DNA from: Pseudoalteromonas ruthenica | GTDB lineage: Bacteria > Pseudomonadota > Gammaproteobacteria > Enterobacterales > Alteromonadaceae | DNA length: 64,000 bases | Assembly: GCF_008808095.1 (NCBI RefSeq) | Contig: NZ_CP023396.1 | Coordinates: 1,302,001-1,366,000, forward strand | Direction: 5' to 3' | In this document: piece after piece, positions 34,345 through 43,634 of the stretch | How the letters are laid out: each line of letters opens with the position of its first letter | Numbering within the stretch: the stretch's first letter is position 1 | Notes under the pieces: generated by a model | What the model saw: only the letters and a program-made list of their open reading frames with translations | Databases searched by the model: none | Told to the model about the DNA's origin: nothing | Translations under genes and position numbers: made by a program

Positions 34345-35229
34345 ATGACAACACATATACGCTCCGCACTCATCGCCGAAGGCGGTGGACAAAAAGGCAT
34401 TTTTACCGCCGGCGTACTCGATGCTTTCCTAGAAAAGAAATTTGCGCCCTTCGATTTAAAAGTCGGCGTTTCTGCAGGCGCCCAAAATCTCGCAGCTTAC
34501 TGTGCTCGGGCGCGCCAATACGCGCAAACAGCGATTGAGCACCTCACCACAGAGCAACAGTTTTTTCGACCGGCCCGGTTTTTCACCGGTGGTAACGTCA
34601 TTGACCTAGACTGGTATTTTCATCAAGTTGAGCACAACGGCAAGGTGCGCTTCCCCACTGAGCCTAATAACCTCACGCCAGAGAGTAATTTTTATGCGGT
34701 AGCTAGCCACTACGACTCGTTTGAGCCGCATTACTTACATACTTGGCATGAAAATATGTTTGCGCACCTAAAGGCCTCAAGCGCTATTCCATTTCTGTAT
34801 CGCCCCGGCGTAAAAGTCGAAGGCCATGGCATGATGGATGGCGGCGTTGCCGACCCCCTGCCGGTGCGGTGGGCTCATGAAAAAGGCGCGAAAACCATAT
34901 GGGTGATCCGCACAGTTGAAGCTCATGATGATGGCAAGATGCCGGTGTTGGAGAGGCTTAAACCTATTATGAGGCGCATCAACCAGTCGCCACGGATGTT
35001 TGAAATTTATCATCACTATCAACAGCGTTACGCCGAGGCTGTTGAGTTTATGAGGTCACCACCTGAAGGTGTTAACGTGGTTCAAATAGCCCCAACTCGG
35101 CCATTACAATCTATGGTGTTAGGCTCAAGTATCGAGACTTTAGAAGAGGACTATCGCCTCGGTTTTGAAGTTGGCCTAAAAGCAGTCAATCGATGGAAAG
35201 AGCCCGAGCCACAACCTGAGGCAGTATAA
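34345..35229 (+). CDS. Patatin-like phospholipase
   Basis: A 294-residue Ser-Asp dyad lipid acyl hydrolase of the YjjU type. The oxyanion motif is EGGGQKGIFTAG (residues 11-22), the nucleophile elbow GVSAGA follows (Ser about residue 46), and the catalytic Asp is in DGGVADPLPV (about residues 169-178). No signal peptide is present, so it acts inside the cell or at the inner membrane. The start has AGAAGAG upstream. It stands alone. Confidence 0.93.
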   Translation: MTTHIRSALIAEGGGQKGIFTAGVLDAFLEKKFAPFDLKVGVSAGAQNLAAYCARARQYAQTAIEHLTTEQQFFRPARFFTGGNVIDLDWYFHQVEHNGKVRFPTEPNNLTPESNFYAVASHYDSFEPHYLHTWHENMFAHLKASSAIPFLYRPGVKVEGHGMMDGGVADPLPVRWAHEKGAKTIWVIRTVEAHDDGKMPVLERLKPIMRRINQSPRMFEIYHHYQQRYAEAVEFMRSPPEGVNVVQIAPTRPLQSMVLGSSIETLEEDYRLGFEVGLKAVNRWKEPEPQPEAV

Positions 35230-35262
35230 TAAGGCCTCGGGTTGCGCTGCTCAATGGTAAAG

Positions 35263-35706
35263 CTAAAACATGGTATTGGTATTTTTGGCTTGCTCAGGAA
35301 TGGCTTGAATGACATCCCAGTGCTCAACAATTTTGCCATTTTCCACACGAAATATATCAACAATGGCACCGCCATTCGGCTGCGGCGGCCAGTGGTAACT
35401 TTTAACGTGTAATACCACCAAGTCGCCCTCAGCTATCACCCGCACTATTTCACCACTGGGTCCGGCGCTTTTATCTCGTTTAGGCAAGCTGCGCAATAAC
35501 GCCCGCAGCCCTTCTTTACCATCTGCGACCATGGGGTTATGTTGGATATAGCGCGGACCTAGGTACTTATCGATATGTGTCGCGTCTTCGGCTAGTACCA
35601 CATCGGTATAAAAATCAATGACCAGTTGTTTGTTTTTGGTCAGTTGACCTTCAGCCAGTGTACTGGTGCTAAATAAAATCATGAGTGTAATGAGTATTTG
35701 CTTCAT
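35263..35706 (-). CDS. Secreted SnoaL-like (NTF2 fold) protein
   Basis: A 147-residue protein with a signal peptide (MKQILITLMILFSTSTLAEG; cleavage after LAE or TLA). The mature part is a SnoaL-like cone: KQLVIDFYTDVVLAEDATHIDKYLGPRYIQHNP, with the His-Asn pair and DIFRVENGKIVEHWDV at the end, all typical of the group. It would bind a small hydrophobic ligand in the periplasm; reaction unknown. It is convergent with the patatin gene. Confidence 0.88.
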   Translation of the reverse strand: MKQILITLMILFSTSTLAEGQLTKNKQLVIDFYTDVVLAEDATHIDKYLGPRYIQHNPMVADGKEGLRALLRSLPKRDKSAGPSGEIVRVIAEGDLVVLHVKSYHWPPQPNGGAIVDIFRVENGKIVEHWDVIQAIPEQAKNTNTMF

Positions 35707-35973
35707 CGCTGCCTCTTATGCTTAAAAAGTGACCCGTTCCATGTTGTAAAATGAGCCTATAGCGCTCGTTTTATGAGTTGGGGTTGCATGTTGCCAGCTT
35801 AGAATAAACTCAAAAACATCCGATGAGCAGTGAATTTCATTAACAGTAGTTTTAATTAATCTGAATGAAATTTATCGACAAAAACCCAGGCCTGAGCGGC
35901 GTTTTTAATCATCGCCCTATTAAGTAATGACAGCGCTAGCCATCACCACCTAAAACGGAGGAAGGTTGAACGG

Positions 35974-36291
35974 CTAGTCTGCTTGCGCAGTTAGCCATAG
36001 GTAATCATGCGGCTTAAAAAGTACGTAAACAATGGCGAGCATAATTCGCGGACCACGTAAGTTTGAACCTCCGCTTAGCTGCGCCGTCCCTTCTGTTGGC
36101 ACGTTAATACGCACTTTATTAGAGCGGCACCAGTCCACTTTTAAATAAACTTCTTTTTCGCCTGGTGGCACATCAAACTCAACACTTTCGCCATTACCAA
36201 TTTTACCCAACGCCTTACCTTCACACATAACCGTGTACTTTCTAGCTCTATCTGCATAGCCACTATCACGACTAATTCGTAGTTTACTCAT
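35974..36291 (-). CDS. Hypothetical protein with PEGA-like beta domain and C-terminal membrane anchor
   Basis: A 105-residue protein when started at ATG 36291, chosen because AGGAAAACC precedes it; an upstream frame to 36354 would add 21 hydrophobic residues and is possible. Residues 1-65 form a beta domain (RKYTVMCEGKALGKIGNGESVEFDVPPGEKEVYLKVDWCRS) like those in DUF/PEGA-like proteins, followed by one hydrophobic stretch (RIMLAIVYVLF). It lies downstream of the AGCS symporter gene. Function unknown. Confidence 0.65.
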   Translation of the reverse strand: MSKLRISRDSGYADRARKYTVMCEGKALGKIGNGESVEFDVPPGEKEVYLKVDWCRSNKVRINVPTEGTAQLSGGSNLRGPRIMLAIVYVLFKPHDYLWLTAQAD

Positions 36292-36377
36292 GGTTTTCCT
36301 TAACACCTTAACGGCGACAGTCATCAAAGCCGTGAGTGTAACAAAAATTGCCATGAATAACGTAAAATGCTTTTAGC

Positions 36378-37802
36378 TCAGTTATCTATACTTTTCTCTT
36401 GCCAAATTCCTGACTCTGTTTGCCCCTGTATTTTGACCTTTGCTACGCAAAATTCAGGTGCTTTACCCTGCTTACGCTGGCGGTGGTAGTCTGATGTAAC
36501 GCGTTTAATCGTCGGCGTAAGCTGCACAATCGCGATGATATTAACCAGTGTCATCAAGCCTAAGGCCATATCTGCTAAACTCCATACTTGCTCAAGCTTG
36601 GCACTGGCTCCCCATAACATCATCGCTAGATAACTGAGCATGTACAGGCCTCTGCCCATACGATTATCCAGTGCAAAAAGGTGCAAGTTGCTCTCGGCAT
36701 AGGCGAAGTTTGCCACCACTGAGGTAAATGCAAACAAGGTGATTGCCGCCGCAACAAAATACACACCGGCATCGGCCATATGCGCGGTCATGGCATCCTG
36801 GGTGAGGCGAATACCCTCCATATCGCCGCTGATGGGGATATCCGCCAGTAATATAATCACCGCCGTGCAGCTGCATAGCACTATGGTGTCGAAAAACACC
36901 CCTAGCATTTGTATATACCCTTGTGTGGCTGGGTGATTCGGTGTTGGTGTTGCCGCACCCGCTGCGTGGGGAACACTCCCGGCTCCAGCCTCATTGGAAT
37001 AAAGGCCGCGCTGAATACCATTTTTAATCGCTGCTCCGAGCGCCCCAGCTCCCGCTTCTTGCAGGCCGAACGCACTATGCAAAATATCACTGAGCATCGC
37101 CGGCACCCGTTCATAATTGACCATCGTCACCACCAGGGCGCTAAACACAAAAACTAACCCCATTAGCGGCACCACCCGCTCTGCGAAACGGGCAATGGCC
37201 TTAAAGCCGCCGGCGATGATACTGCCTGTGACTAAGGTGATAACCAAACCGGTATAAAATCGGTCCACGCCAAAGGCATGGTGCAACGCATCGGTGATAG
37301 TGTTGGTTTGCATGGCACTAAAGCTAAAGCCATAACCGAGAAACAAACACAGCGCGAAAGCAATGGCTAACCATTTTTGCCCCAACCCCATTTGAATGTA
37401 GTACGCAGGGCCGCCGCGAAACTCGCCTTGGCTATCACGCACCTTATACACTTGCCCTAGTACGCTTTCGGCAAAGCCGGTGGCCATACCGAGTATGGCA
37501 ATCACCCACATCCAGAACACCGCACCACTGCCACCCAAAGAAATAGCCACTGCCACCCCGGCGAGGTTGCCAGTGCCCACACGAGCGCTTAGGCCGGTAC
37601 ACAGCGCTTGAAATGAGCTTATTTCGTTTTTATCCGCCTGAGCACTGGTTCTTAATAGCGCGAACATATGGGTAAAGTGAGTGATCTGAATCCCTCTGAG
37701 CGAAATCGAAAACCACACACCAGCAAAGAGCAGTAAATAAATAAGGATCTGCCCTTCCCCCCACAACAGCGCATTTACGCTGGCTATCAATGACTCTAGC
37801 AA
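36378..37802 (-). CDS. Alanine/glycine:cation symporter (AGCS family)
   Basis: A 474-residue inner-membrane amino-acid:Na+ symporter with about 11 helices. Family signatures are present: WFSISLRGIQITHF at the N-terminus, GTGNLAGVAVAISLGGSGAVFWMW, and NGIQRGLYSNEAGAGSVPHAAGAA, the AGCS consensus. It probably imports alanine or glycine with sodium, which fits a marine host. The C-terminal 40 residues are cytoplasmic. It is monocistronic or followed by the small gene at 35974. Confidence 0.95.
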   Translation of the reverse strand: MLESLIASVNALLWGEGQILIYLLLFAGVWFSISLRGIQITHFTHMFALLRTSAQADKNEISSFQALCTGLSARVGTGNLAGVAVAISLGGSGAVFWMWVIAILGMATGFAESVLGQVYKVRDSQGEFRGGPAYYIQMGLGQKWLAIAFALCLFLGYGFSFSAMQTNTITDALHHAFGVDRFYTGLVITLVTGSIIAGGFKAIARFAERVVPLMGLVFVFSALVVTMVNYERVPAMLSDILHSAFGLQEAGAGALGAAIKNGIQRGLYSNEAGAGSVPHAAGAATPTPNHPATQGYIQMLGVFFDTIVLCSCTAVIILLADIPISGDMEGIRLTQDAMTAHMADAGVYFVAAAITLFAFTSVVANFAYAESNLHLFALDNRMGRGLYMLSYLAMMLWGASAKLEQVWSLADMALGLMTLVNIIAIVQLTPTIKRVTSDYHRQRKQGKAPEFCVAKVKIQGQTESGIWQEKSIDN

Positions 37803-37890
37803 TGTTCACTCCAAGTGCTTGTAAAACTGCTTGTTTATGTCACTTTATACTAGGCTATGGAGATAAAAATGCGACTTTAGGCGGGATATA

Positions 37891-37915
37891 ATCTAGGAGG
37901 CTAAGCCTCCTAGAT
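37891..37915. repeat. 25-base palindrome downstream of secF
   Basis: ATCTAGGAGGCT and AGCCTCCTAGAT around one A. It lies between the stop of secF and the start of the symporter gene. It lacks a T-run, so it is a weak terminator at best; it may be a hairpin that protects the secDF mRNA end. Confidence 0.5.
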
Positions 37916-37926
37916 AGGCAGTAACG

Positions 37927-38826
37927 CTAAGGTTGAGCGAGTTGACGTTTTACCTCATCACTGTCTTGGTTGGTGTAGTTTTCGGCGCTAAGCCCTAACC
38001 AATGCGGCACGGTGGCACTAATGAACACCGATGACCAAGTGCCCACCAGCACACCCACAAACAAGGTGATGGCAAACCCTTGAAGAGGCGGCCCTGCCAA
38101 CGTCCAGATACTAATAATCGTCGCCAGTGTGGTCATTGAGGTAATAAGTGTACGACTCATGGATGCGGCAATGGCGATATTGATACTCACCGCCACCGAT
38201 TGTGCGGGCTTCGCGCGGACAATCTCACGCACCTTATCACCGATAACAATGGAGTCATTGAGCGAATAGCCAATGATGGCAAGGATGGCAGCTAACACGG
38301 TTAAGGTGAAAGGAATGTCAAAGAGCACCAGCACCGCCAGCGTCAGTGCAACGTCATGCACCAACGCCAAGGTGGCCGCCAGCGCTAAACGCCATTCAAA
38401 GCGACAGACTAAATACAGCATCACCGCTAGGGTTGCGAATAACAACGCCATCAGCCCCTGGTCGATGAGCTCGTCACCGGCCTGTGCACCTAAAAAGCTG
38501 CTATCCAGTAGCACCAATGCGTTGTCACTGACCCAGGTATCGAGCCACTTGGGGTTGCTCTGCCCTTCGCTCGGTGGTTGAAATAATTGATATTGACTAT
38601 CACTGTGTGCACTTAATTGAAAATCGCCACTCAGTAAGCCCTCTAATTGGTGTTGTAGTTGCTGTTGAGTGAGCGCCTCAGGCGCTTGAAATTGATGCAC
38701 ATAACCGCCAGTAAAATCTTGGCCAAGCGGTACTCCTTTGATGGCAATCACAGTGCCGGCGAGTACCAGCATAAGCATACTGATCGCCATTCCCAGATGG
38801 CGTAATCGTGTTAAATAATTAGCCAT
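37927..38826 (-). CDS. secF: Protein translocase subunit SecF (accessory copy)
   Basis: A 299-residue inner-membrane protein with six helices that, with SecD, uses the proton gradient to help Sec export. LGQDFTGGYVHQF at the N-terminus, the amphipathic GLMALLFATLAVMLYL and IIGYSLNDSIVIGDKVREI with the conserved Asn-Asp are visible. The start at ATG 38826 (MANYLTRLRHLG) is preferred; it overlaps secD by eight bases. The likely main secDF with yajC lies elsewhere, so this looks like the second pair common in Alteromonadales. Confidence 0.9.
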   Translation of the reverse strand: MANYLTRLRHLGMAISMLMLVLAGTVIAIKGVPLGQDFTGGYVHQFQAPEALTQQQLQHQLEGLLSGDFQLSAHSDSQYQLFQPPSEGQSNPKWLDTWVSDNALVLLDSSFLGAQAGDELIDQGLMALLFATLAVMLYLVCRFEWRLALAATLALVHDVALTLAVLVLFDIPFTLTVLAAILAIIGYSLNDSIVIGDKVREIVRAKPAQSVAVSINIAIAASMSRTLITSMTTLATIISIWTLAGPPLQGFAITLFVGVLVGTWSSVFISATVPHWLGLSAENYTNQDSDEVKRQLAQP

Positions 38827-40654
38827 GACGCACCTCCTTCGCCGCTGCGAACAACCAGTGTGACAAGTAAGAAGACACCAATACACCGCTAAATACACTG
38901 GTGAGAATGCCCAGCGCTAACGTAATGGCAAAGCCTTTAACTGGGCCATAGCCCACACCGATAAGCACTAAGGCACTGATAAATGTCGTTAAGTTGGCAT
39001 CAATAATACTGCTCATCGCGCCTTGATAGCCACGTTTAAGAGCTTGTAAGCGGGTTCTGCCTAAGCGCAGTTCCTCCTTGATACGCTCAAATATAATGAC
39101 GTTGGTATCCACCGCCATGCCAATAGTCAGCACCAAACCGGCAATCCCAGGTAGCGTTAATACCACGCCGGGTAGCAGTGACATTAGCCCCACCAAAGCA
39201 ATTAGGTTAATTGCTAATGCAAGGTTGGCGACAACCCCTAAACGCCGGTACCACAGCAGCATAAACGACAATGTTAGCGCTAAGCCCAATAACAAAGCGT
39301 TAAAACCGTTCTCTATGTTTTGCTTACCGAGGCTGGGGGTCATGGTTTGCTCTTTGACTATGGTAATGGGTGCTTCTAATGAGCCTGCGCGCAATACTAA
39401 GGCTAAGTCTTGAGCTCGTTGCCAGGTACCCAGCCCAGTAATACTAAAACGCGTTCCCAATGCTTCGTTAATGGTCGCCACAGATATGACCTGCTCGCGC
39501 ATTCGCACCTCACCTTGGGCATCCACTACATATTCACTGTACAAGGTAGCCATGGGTTGACCTATGTGCGCACGCGAGAACCGATTAATTTTGTCTCCCC
39601 CTGCTGAGGATAGTTGCAACTGTACCATCGGCTGCCCCATTTCATCTCGGCCGGCTTGAGCACCGGTGATATCTGCACCCGTGAATATTGCTTTACTCTC
39701 TATGGCAATGCTGTGCCCTTGCTCAGTGCGCACCCGCTTACCGCCAATTTCTTGCAGGCCGTGAAAAGAAAGCTGTGCAGTGGCACCAATAATACGCTTT
39801 GCTTCACTGAGGTCTTGCACACCGGGTAGCTCAATACGAATAGCCCGCTCGCCTTGGCGTTGCACCACGGCTTCGGTTATGCCTAGCTCCTCGATGCGCG
39901 AGCGCAAAGTAGCCAACGCTTGTGTCATATCTGCCTGAGCAAATTGCTGTTGCTGCGCATCCAGGTAGCGTAAGGATACTATTTCTAAGCTGCCTTGATG
40001 GGCGCTACCGATATCCAGTTTTGGGTAGGCCGCTTGCAACTTATCAGCCAATTGCTGTAAGTGCGCTTGGTTAGCTGGCGCTGCCACTAAGCGTACTTCG
40101 TTATTTTGCGGCGAGTGTATTTTTATGCCCCGTAAACGCGCTTTAACTCTCAGCGTATTAGCCTCTTCGGCAATGCTCTTTAACCGTGTGGCGAGTGCTT
40201 GGTCAGTATCCACTTGCAATACGAATAGCACCCCTCCCCCTAAGTCCAGACCAAGCTTCATCGGCGCTAACCCCAAACTTTGCAGCCACTGTGGTGTGCT
40301 GCTTTGGCTGACGACTTTGACCTGCCCATGCCCATGCCCATGCTCACGCAATATACGTGCGGCTTCGGCACTGCGTGCGGGATCCGTTAAACGGATATCA
40401 AAGCGTTGCTCGCCAGCATCATAGTGCGCCTTTGCGAGGGTAAAACCAGCCTCTGTCAACTCTGTTTTAATATTAACGGTGTCGCTGTGGGTGTGCACAG
40501 ACGCCACATGCACTACAGCATGATCAGGGTAGATATTGGGAAGCGCACTAAGAAAAAGTACTAAAATAACACTAATAACGGTAAATAAGCGCAGCTGTCT
40601 GCTCAGCGCCGACGCGCCTTTGACTCGCTCTTGCGAGTGAGGTTGTTGTCTCAT
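38819..40654 (-). CDS. secD: Protein translocase subunit SecD (accessory copy)
   Basis: A 611-residue membrane protein. It has the D1 motif KLGLDLGGGVLFVLQVD, a large periplasmic P1 domain and the TM4-TM5 motif TIGMAVDTNVIIFERIKEEL with the proton-path Asp. The start ATG 40654 is set by AAGGA seven bases upstream. The N-terminal periplasmic part is His-rich (VHVASVHTHSD, REHGHGHGQV), which is not normal for SecD and may bind metal. It forms an operon with secF. Confidence 0.92.
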   Translation of the reverse strand: MRQQPHSQERVKGASALSRQLRLFTVISVILVLFLSALPNIYPDHAVVHVASVHTHSDTVNIKTELTEAGFTLAKAHYDAGEQRFDIRLTDPARSAEAARILREHGHGHGQVKVVSQSSTPQWLQSLGLAPMKLGLDLGGGVLFVLQVDTDQALATRLKSIAEEANTLRVKARLRGIKIHSPQNNEVRLVAAPANQAHLQQLADKLQAAYPKLDIGSAHQGSLEIVSLRYLDAQQQQFAQADMTQALATLRSRIEELGITEAVVQRQGERAIRIELPGVQDLSEAKRIIGATAQLSFHGLQEIGGKRVRTEQGHSIAIESKAIFTGADITGAQAGRDEMGQPMVQLQLSSAGGDKINRFSRAHIGQPMATLYSEYVVDAQGEVRMREQVISVATINEALGTRFSITGLGTWQRAQDLALVLRAGSLEAPITIVKEQTMTPSLGKQNIENGFNALLLGLALTLSFMLLWYRRLGVVANLALAINLIALVGLMSLLPGVVLTLPGIAGLVLTIGMAVDTNVIIFERIKEELRLGRTRLQALKRGYQGAMSSIIDANLTTFISALVLIGVGYGPVKGFAITLALGILTSVFSGVLVSSYLSHWLFAAAKEVRHG

Positions 40655-40730
40655 TGTGAGTCCTTTTCGCTTGCTCAGCAAGCGTGTTAAATCTTGATTT
40701 CGGTATTAATAGAACGAAGGTCGATTTAAC

Positions 40731-41174
40731 TCAGGACTCGTAGTGAAGCCGGCTACGATAAGTTAAGTTCGCGGCCTGACAGTGATTGATAAGGCCACAT
40801 TTTTTCTGCTCCCTGGCGATATACCAAGGTTCAAAATCGCTGGCGGGTGGCGCCTTAAAGCGCTGTTTAAACGGCGCAGTGTGCTGCGCCAATGTGTACG
40901 CCAGCAAGTAAAGTGGTTGTTGCTCCGGGTGTAAAAAATAGCTGGGGTGAGTACGCATAGCGCGCTCTGGCAATTGCGCGGGGTGCGGTGCTGGACGCTG
41001 ATGCTCTGAGGCGCCATCGGCGCTGACATCATCAAAGCTGCACTGCATGGGCTCTTGCACCATCAGCGAGCAGAGCGATGATTCGGCTGCTGTGGTATGG
41101 GTATGGGCGAGCGCGGACGCACTGCTCAAAAGCAGCGTCATTAACACGATGACCATAATTATACCGTTGCGCAT
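40731..41174 (-). CDS. Secreted Cys/His-containing hypothetical protein
   Basis: A 147-residue protein with a signal peptide (MRNGIIMVIVLMTLLLSSASALAHTH, cleavage near ALA). The mature part begins HTHTT, has four Cys (in SLCSL, MQCSF, KKCGL and NHCQA) and many His/Pro residues. No family is recognised. It is 76 bases upstream of secD on the same strand and takes the place that yajC has before a standard secDF. A link to the His-rich SecD is a guess. Confidence 0.65.
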   Translation of the reverse strand: MRNGIIMVIVLMTLLLSSASALAHTHTTAAESSLCSLMVQEPMQCSFDDVSADGASEHQRPAPHPAQLPERAMRTHPSYFLHPEQQPLYLLAYTLAQHTAPFKQRFKAPPASDFEPWYIAREQKKCGLINHCQAANLTYRSRLHYES

Positions 41175-41392
41175 GGGTGCCTTGTACTTATATTTATGCT
41201 CGGCTAATTGCCGATATTGAATGCCTTTTAGAGATAGGGTTGATTTTATCTATTTCAATCCCAGAGATTAAATAACCTTAAAAAGTGAACCACAAACGCT
41301 ATATAGACGTTTGATTTAGGTACTAAAAATAATTGCTCTAAATAGTTCGACCTTGCTCTTAAGCAAAATCGAATGATGCCAATGGAGGCCCA

Positions 41393-42679
41393 ATGAGTAG
41401 CACAACTTTTGACGACGCAGTGACACGATTAAAACGCATCGGGGATGCCATCCAGTGCTCACAACAAGTTCTCAACACGCTCAGTCACGCGCAGGCAATG
41501 ATGCACGTGAACGTTGAAGTGCGTATGGATGATGGCCATGTTCAGTATTTCCCTGGCTACCGTTGCCAGCACAACAATGTGCTCGGCCCGACCAAAGGCG
41601 GTATTCGCTTCCACCCCGAAGTTGACAGCGAAGAAGTACAAGCCTTAGCGCTGTGGATGACGCTCAAATGCGCTGTCGTCGATATTCCATTTGGAGGCGC
41701 TAAAGGCGGTGTGAGTGTCGACCCGAAAACCTTGTCTCCTTTTGAACTTGAACGCTTATCACGCGCCTATGTGCGCTCTATGGCCGATTTTATTGGCCCT
41801 GAGCGTGATATTCCAGCACCGGATGTGTATACCAATGCCCTTATTATGGGCTGGATGATGGATGAGTATGAAAAAATTACCCGAGTTAAAAATCCCGGCG
41901 TGATCACCGGTAAACCATTGGCTCTCGGCGGCAGTATTGGCCGTGACGATGCCACTGGGCGCGGCGCTTACCTATGTATTAAAGAATTAGAAAAACGTGA
42001 CAATCTCGACCCTCAGCAAACCACAGTGGCAGTACAAGGCTTTGGTAACGGCGGTTATCATGTTGCCCGTTTACTCGCCAACGATGGCTATAAAGTAGTG
42101 GCCGTTAGTGACTCTAAAGGAGCTATTTATCGCCAAGAAGGTCTCAACGTTGATAGCGTCTATCAGCAAAAGCAAGAACATAAAGAGCTTAAAGCGGTCT
42201 ATTGTGAAGGCTCAGTGTGTGAAAGTCAGGACTACGACACCCTCTCCAATGAGGAGCTGCTGCACTGCGATGTCGATATTTTAATTCCCGCTGCACTAGG
42301 CGGCGTGATCACCGCTGATAATGCTGAGCAAGTTAAAGCACGGTATATCGTTGAGATAGCTAATGGCCCAGTGACCAGTGATGCCGACAGTATACTAAAA
42401 CAACAGGGTGTCATTGTGATCCCTGATATTTTGGCCAACGCCGGTGGTGTGACTGTCAGCTACTTCGAGTGGGTACAAAACCGCTGCGGTTACCAATGGT
42501 CGCGAGAGCGGGTTGAGCAAGAGCTAGAGCAAGTGATGCGCCGTGCATTTGCGCGCGCTAACGAGCAAGTACAGCGCCAAGAACTCGATTTCCGCGATGC
42601 GGTCTATGCCGTCGCACTCAAGCGCCTCAGTGACGGTATTGAAGCACATGGCACGCCCGATTATTTTAATGGCGAGTAA
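41393..42679 (+). CDS. Glutamate dehydrogenase (Glu/Leu/Phe/Val dehydrogenase family)
   Basis: A 428-residue enzyme that interconverts glutamate and 2-oxoglutarate plus ammonia. The N-terminal domain has GGIRFHP, the catalytic Lys in PFGGAKGGVSVDP (about residues 101-113), and AVQGFGNGGYHVARLL as the dinucleotide-binding loop; the Asp that follows in VVAVSDSKGAI suggests NAD. Length is that of the hexameric GdhA/RocG class. It has its own promoter region of about 215 bases and overlaps the convergent tetR gene by 14 bases. Confidence 0.95.
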   Translation: MSSTTFDDAVTRLKRIGDAIQCSQQVLNTLSHAQAMMHVNVEVRMDDGHVQYFPGYRCQHNNVLGPTKGGIRFHPEVDSEEVQALALWMTLKCAVVDIPFGGAKGGVSVDPKTLSPFELERLSRAYVRSMADFIGPERDIPAPDVYTNALIMGWMMDEYEKITRVKNPGVITGKPLALGGSIGRDDATGRGAYLCIKELEKRDNLDPQQTTVAVQGFGNGGYHVARLLANDGYKVVAVSDSKGAIYRQEGLNVDSVYQQKQEHKELKAVYCEGSVCESQDYDTLSNEELLHCDVDILIPAALGGVITADNAEQVKARYIVEIANGPVTSDADSILKQQGVIVIPDILANAGGVTVSYFEWVQNRCGYQWSRERVEQELEQVMRRAFARANEQVQRQELDFRDAVYAVALKRLSDGIEAHGTPDYFNGE

Positions 42680-43247
42680 ACATCCGACAGGTAAGCTCGA
42701 CTAACTGGTCGAGCTTTTCTTTTTCCACCGGCGGTTTCCACTTGATGAGCTGCTCCCAATATGCCAACTTTTTCATGCCCCCGTAGAACACGGCAGCAGC
42801 GATTTCGGCGGGCGTTTCACCCAAAGCACCTTGCTGCTGCGCCTCATAAAACCATGAGTGCAAACCTTGCTCAAAACTTTGAAACCGCTCTTGCAGCTTG
42901 GCCGCGCGCTTTTTCGAACGCAACGATTCAATCATAACAATGCGCGACAGGGTCAGGTAGTCTTTGTCTTGTGTCAATCGTAAGCCGACATGGGCCTGTG
43001 CTTGCAATTGCTCTTTTATCGGGGTTTGCGCGCAAAAATGGTTTTCTTGCAGTGGACGAATACGCTCTATGAGTAGGTCCACCACACCATCAAATAAATG
43101 CTCCTTACTGGAGTAATATTTATACAAGGTGCGCTTTGATACCTTTGCCTTGCCCGCCACCGCTTCCATAGTGGTACCTGCAAGGCCGTGTTGTGCAAAT
43201 AATGCGATAGCAGCGGTGATCACCGCCTGCTGCTTATTACTACTCAT
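42666..43247 (-). CDS. TetR-family regulator of the second RND operon
   Basis: A 193-residue regulator. The start at ATG 43247 (MSSNKQQAVITAAIALFAQHG) with GGGGCGG upstream replaces a longer frame beginning in the operator. The HTH is at residues 5-50 (TTMEAVAGKAKVSKRTLYKYYSSKEHLF), with a TetR_C_7-type effector domain. It is divergent from the adaptor gene, and two operator-like sites lie upstream of both. It likely represses the pump and itself. Confidence 0.9.
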   Translation of the reverse strand: MSSNKQQAVITAAIALFAQHGLAGTTMEAVAGKAKVSKRTLYKYYSSKEHLFDGVVDLLIERIRPLQENHFCAQTPIKEQLQAQAHVGLRLTQDKDYLTLSRIVMIESLRSKKRAAKLQERFQSFEQGLHSWFYEAQQQGALGETPAEIAAAVFYGGMKKLAYWEQLIKWKPPVEKEKLDQLVELTCRMFTRH

Positions 43248-43307
43248 ATTCCGCCCCTCAACGATTTGCTGCGCAGTATAACGGAACCAATGATTATTCG
43301 CAGCAAT

Positions 43308-43327
43308 AGTAAACGAAGATGTATACC
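43308..43327. promoter_or_regulatory. RND/TetR operator copy 1
   Basis: AGTAAAC, six bases, GTATACC. It is an imperfect palindrome and lies in inverted orientation to copy 2, so that 19-base arms of the pair are complementary with two mismatches. Confidence 0.7.
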
Positions 43328-43340
43328 TGAGATGAAAATA

Positions 43341-43360
43341 AGTATACACTTTCGTTTACT
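43341..43360. promoter_or_regulatory. RND/TetR operator copy 2
   Basis: AGTATAC, six bases, GTTTACT. It lies 14 bases after copy 1. The pair is about 90 bases upstream of the tetR start and 275 upstream of the adaptor. Confidence 0.7.
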
Positions 43361-43634
43361 CAGTGCTAACACCCGTAATTAAATATGTAAAAATTTTCGG
43401 CTGTCATCTACACTGAGCGTTGGCGGTCGCGCCACGATTTGTGTCTTCAATGTTGTGCTCATGCACAGTAATGCCGATACACTTGAGCGCATGACATGCA
43501 CCAAAAAAAGCCTGCGCCCGCATAGAATAACCGCGAATTGTCACCTCGGTGTGGCTTGGCAACTCGCCTGCGAGAGCACGCTATAACAACGTCTGACCCA
43601 TATCATTCAATTTGCAAAGGGAAACGCTTCACTC
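43361..43634. other. Leader of the second RND operon
   Basis: No gene is seen in these 274 bases. The stretch after the operators is long for a leader and has several short inverted repeats (for example GGCTTGGCAACTCGCC region near 43550), but none that I can name as a known RNA element. Confidence 0.4.

Noticed and set aside
35210..35242. Terminator between the patatin and SnoaL-like genes
   Set aside because: Inverted repeat CAACCTGAGGC/GCCTCGGGTTG is present but the 11-base loop and lack of T-run make it doubtful.
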